Positions 61,384 through 64,000 of a DNA stretch of 64,000 bases are shown here, piece after piece (position 1 is the first letter of the stretch; every line of letters begins with the position of its first letter). A model generated the notes under the pieces. It saw nothing but the letters and a program-made list of their open reading frames with translations, was not told the DNA's origin and searched no databases. The DNA is from Diaphorobacter sp. HDW4B (GTDB taxonomy: Bacteria > Pseudomonadota > Gammaproteobacteria > Burkholderiales > Burkholderiaceae_C). Location of the stretch: positions 4,958,001-5,022,000 of the forward strand of contig NZ_CP049905.1 in the NCBI RefSeq assembly GCF_011305535.1, read 5' to 3'. The position numbers were made by a program, and so were the translations under genes.

Positions 61384-64000
61384 ATGGATTACGAGCGCAC
61401 GAAATCTCCTTTACCCGCTTCGGCCTTGCCGGACTATGTGGAGCTGCATTGCCTCACCAATTTCAGCTTTCAGCGCGGGGCTTCGCATCCGGCAGAACTG
61501 GTCGAGCGCGCAGAAGCGCTGGGCTATGCCGCGTTGGCCATTACGGATGAGTGCTCGGTTGCCGGCGTGGTGCGTGCGTGGTTGGCCGTTCAACATCTGA
61601 CGGAAAAGCGCAAAAAGGACATGGTGGATGGCAAGGAGACACGCGAGTTCGACCTTCCCTTGCTCTACGGAAGCGAGTTCCAGTTTGGCGACCTGTGCAT
61701 CGTCGCCATCGCGCGCGATCTGCAGGGCTGGGGCGATCTGTGCGAGTTCATCACCGCCGCGCGCGGGGCTGCGCTCAAGGGCTCTTATCGTTTGACCTCG
61801 GCGTCGCCCTGGCACTTGCTGCATGGCTGCGAGTTGTTGATCGTTCCCAGTCGCGCGGCCTTCATGAAGGAGGTCGGAGATAGCGCGCAACTTGAACAGG
61901 CGTTGGAGAGCGCTCGCGCCATGCTGAGCTGCGATTTCTCGCTGGCGTTGGAACTGCACAAAGGTTCGGGCGACAGCCTTTGGCTGCAAATGCTGGAGCA
62001 AGTGGGCGAGCGTTTGAATGTTCCGCTTGTGGCCGCAGGCGGCGTGCTCATGCACTCGCGTGCGCGCAAGCCGTTGCTCGATGTGATCACCGCTGTGGGT
62101 TTGAATTGCAGCGTGGCGGAATGCGGTTATGCGCTTGCGCCCAACGGCGAGCGCCGCTTGCGCCCGCGCACGCAACTGGCGACGACGTATTCCCCCAAGC
62201 TGATGGCGGCCACGGTGGAGGTGGCCAGCCGCTGCCATTTCAAGCTGGAGCAGATTCGCTACAACTACCCACTGGAGACCGTGCTGCCCGGCAAGACAGC
62301 GCAGCAGACCTTGACTTGGTTGACGTGGGAGGGCGCGCGTGCGTGGTATCCGCAAGGCATTCCGCTGGATATTCAGAACCAGGTTTTGAACGAGCTCGAT
62401 TTGATCGGCGAGCTGGGTTATGCGATGTATTTCCTCACGGTCCACGACATTGTTCGTCAGGCACGCAGTTGGGGAATCCTGTGTCAGGGGCGCGGATCGG
62501 CGGCCAATTCGGTGATCTGTTTCTTTCTCGGCATCACGGCAGTAAGGCCCGAAAAAGGCAATCTTCTTTTCGAGCGTTTCATCAGCAAAGAGCGCAAGGA
62601 GCCGCCCGACATCGACGTCGATTTCGAGCACGAGCGGCGCGAGGAAGTCATCCAGTACATCTACGAAAAATACGGCCAGGAACGTGCCGCCATCACTGCC
62701 GTCGTCATCACGTATCGCCTGCGCAGTGCCTTGCGCGATGTGGGCAAGGCGTTGGGCGTTGCGCCCGTGTTGGTCGATGCGTTCGCCAAGGACCATCACT
62801 GGTTCGACGACGCGGCCGCAGCCGAGCGACTGCAAGCGCTGGCGCACGATGTGGGCACAACCATCGGCACACATATCGCGCAACTGTGGCTGGCATTGAG
62901 CGAGCAACTGTGCGGCTTTCCGCGCCATCTCAGTCAACACGTGGGCGGCTTCGTCCTTACGCAGGACAAGCTCACACGCCTCGTTCCCGTAGAGCCCGCG
63001 AGCATGGAAAAGCGCTCCATCATCCAGTGGGACAAGGACGATCTCGATGCGATGAATCTGCTCAAGGTCGACGTGCTCGCGCTTGGCATGCTCACCGCGC
63101 TGCGCCGTTGTCTGGCCATGCGCAACGAGATTCGCGAAGAGCGCTGGGACCTGCTCAGCAACATTCCCGAGGACGATCCGCGCATCTACGACATGATCTG
63201 CGCGGCCGACACCGTGGGCACCTTCCAGATCGAAAGCCGCGCGCAGATGAGCATGCTGCCGCGCCTGCTGCCGCGCGAGTTCTACGACCTGGTGGTCGAA
63301 GTCGCCATCGTGCGACCGGGGCCGATTCAGGGCGGCATGGTGCATCCGTACTTGCTGGCGCGGGAGCGCAAGCGAAACGAGCAACCGCTGGAATTGGAAA
63401 AGCCCGAACTCAAACCCGCGCTGGAACGCACGCTGGGCATTCCCATCTTCCAGGAACAGGTCATGCAGATCGCCATGGATGCTGCCGGTTTCGACGCGGG
63501 CGAGGCAGACGCGCTGCGCCGCTCCATGGCCGCGTGGAAGCGCACGGGCGGCGTGCATCACTTCAAGGATCGCGTCATCGAAGGTATGGTGGATAACGAC
63601 TACCGCCGCGAATTTGCCGAGCAGATTTTTCAGCAGATGCTCGGCTTTGGCGAATACGGCTTCCCCGAAAGCCATGCCTACAGCTTTGCGCTGCTCGCCT
63701 ACGCCAGTGCGTGGCTCAAGCGGCACGAGCCCGCATGCTTTCTGGCCGCGCTGCTCAACTCGCAGCCCATGGGTTTCTACACGCCATCGCAACTCGTGCA
63801 GGACGCGCGCCGACACGGCGTGCGCGTCCTGCCGGTCGATGTGACGACGAGTGACTGGCTCAGCACGCTCGAAGCACCTGCGCAGCCGATTCGCGGCGTG
63901 GACGAGCCACAGCCCGCCGTGCGCCTGGGCCTGAACTTCGTCGCGCAACTAGAAGCCTCGGCCGCAAAGCGCCTGCTGCAAGCCCGCGCGCAAGCCCCGT
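61384..64000 (+). CDS. dnaE2: error-prone DNA polymerase DnaE2 (5' part)
   Basis: The frame is open from ATG 61384 to the window edge (872 codons), so the 3' end is missing. The PHP start is V-E-L-H-C-L-T-N-F-S-F-Q-R-G-A-S-H-P, typical of DnaE2. The polymerase motif is C-Q-G-R-G-S-A-A-N-S, followed by P-P-D-I-D-V-D-F-E-H-E-R with the catalytic Asp pair. G-F-P-E-S-H-A-Y-S-F-A follows near the end. It carries out mutagenic lesion bypass with ImuA and ImuB; it begins 5 bases after imuB. Confidence 0.92.
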   Translation, partial: MDYERTKSPLPASALPDYVELHCLTNFSFQRGASHPAELVERAEALGYAALAITDECSVAGVVRAWLAVQHLTEKRKKDMVDGKETREFDLPLLYGSEFQFGDLCIVAIARDLQGWGDLCEFITAARGAALKGSYRLTSASPWHLLHGCELLIVPSRAAFMKEVGDSAQLEQALESARAMLSCDFSLALELHKGSGDSLWLQMLEQVGERLNVPLVAAGGVLMHSRARKPLLDVITAVGLNCSVAECGYALAPNGERRLRPRTQLATTYSPKLMAATVEVASRCHFKLEQIRYNYPLETVLPGKTAQQTLTWLTWEGARAWYPQGIPLDIQNQVLNELDLIGELGYAMYFLTVHDIVRQARSWGILCQGRGSAANSVICFFLGITAVRPEKGNLLFERFISKERKEPPDIDVDFEHERREEVIQYIYEKYGQERAAITAVVITYRLRSALRDVGKALGVAPVLVDAFAKDHHWFDDAAAAERLQALAHDVGTTIGTHIAQLWLALSEQLCGFPRHLSQHVGGFVLTQDKLTRLVPVEPASMEKRSIIQWDKDDLDAMNLLKVDVLALGMLTALRRCLAMRNEIREERWDLLSNIPEDDPRIYDMICAADTVGTFQIESRAQMSMLPRLLPREFYDLVVEVAIVRPGPIQGGMVHPYLLARERKRNEQPLELEKPELKPALERTLGIPIFQEQVMQIAMDAAGFDAGEADALRRSMAAWKRTGGVHHFKDRVIEGMVDNDYRREFAEQIFQQMLGFGEYGFPESHAYSFALLAYASAWLKRHEPACFLAALLNSQPMGFYTPSQLVQDARRHGVRVLPVDVTTSDWLSTLEAPAQPIRGVDEPQPAVRLGLNFVAQLEASAAKRLLQARAQAP

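Noticed and set aside
61411-63948. Minus-strand open frame at the right edge, and a plus-strand frame at 61980-63596
   Set aside because: Both are shadows of dnaE2, which is in a different frame and open to the window end.

Overview
The window is a high-GC chromosome segment from a betaproteobacterium, most likely Burkholderiales, family Comamonadaceae. The evidence is the type of genes present (Bug-family solute receptors, an IPTL-CTERM surface protein, CaiB/HMG-CoA-lyase pairs, ImuA-ImuB-DnaE2) and the codon usage. Genus-level placement is inference. No rRNA, tRNA or CRISPR array was seen.

Layout. (1) 1-6990 is accessory DNA: the end of a phage gene run (a clipped CDS, an HNH-like protein, a winged-helix protein), a 930-residue exported IPTL-CTERM protein, a complete IS5-family element and a P4-type integrase. 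(2) 6963-7389 has no gene but carries two stem-loops, one a strong terminator or small-RNA end. (3) 7390-12030 is a tightly packed four-gene operon: an exported solute-binding-like protein, a TelA-family protein, a lipoprotein fusing a solute-binding fold to a von Willebrand A domain, and an XpaC-like membrane protein. This is the best candidate for an undescribed multi-component system. (4) 12049-20853 holds an NfeD/SPFH pair, an Orn/Lys/Arg decarboxylase with a histone-H1-like Lys/Ala tail, a prephenate-dehydratase-like protein with an altered active-site motif, an exported ATP-dependent DNA ligase (LigE type), and an IclR-controlled HMG-CoA-lyase-like/CoA-transferase pair.

(5) 20861-25975 is a mobile-element scar around dbpA: an IS5-type end remnant, a transposase fragment, a duplicated and broken 3' end of the iclR gene, two apparently identical 1071-bp IS481-family insertions, and an AT-rich AbiGi-like abortive-infection gene. 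(6) 26088-33254 has fabI and a yejABEF-type peptide/microcin C importer, with a DUF2127 gene lodged on the opposite strand between yejB and yejE. (7) 33451-40438 holds a fluoroacetate-dehalogenase-like hydrolase, a tandem universal stress protein, a LysR-controlled AtuA-type/Bug operon and an AI-2E-family permease.

(8) 40698-49195 is core metabolism: sucA-sucB-lpd (2-oxoglutarate dehydrogenase), zapE, an exported coiled-coil protein and a PP2C phosphatase. (9) 49407-64000 is DNA metabolism and proteolysis: a YoaA/DinG helicase, bamD, replicative dnaE, clpS-clpA, then a LexA-boxed imuA-imuB-dnaE2 SOS mutagenesis operon that runs off the right edge.
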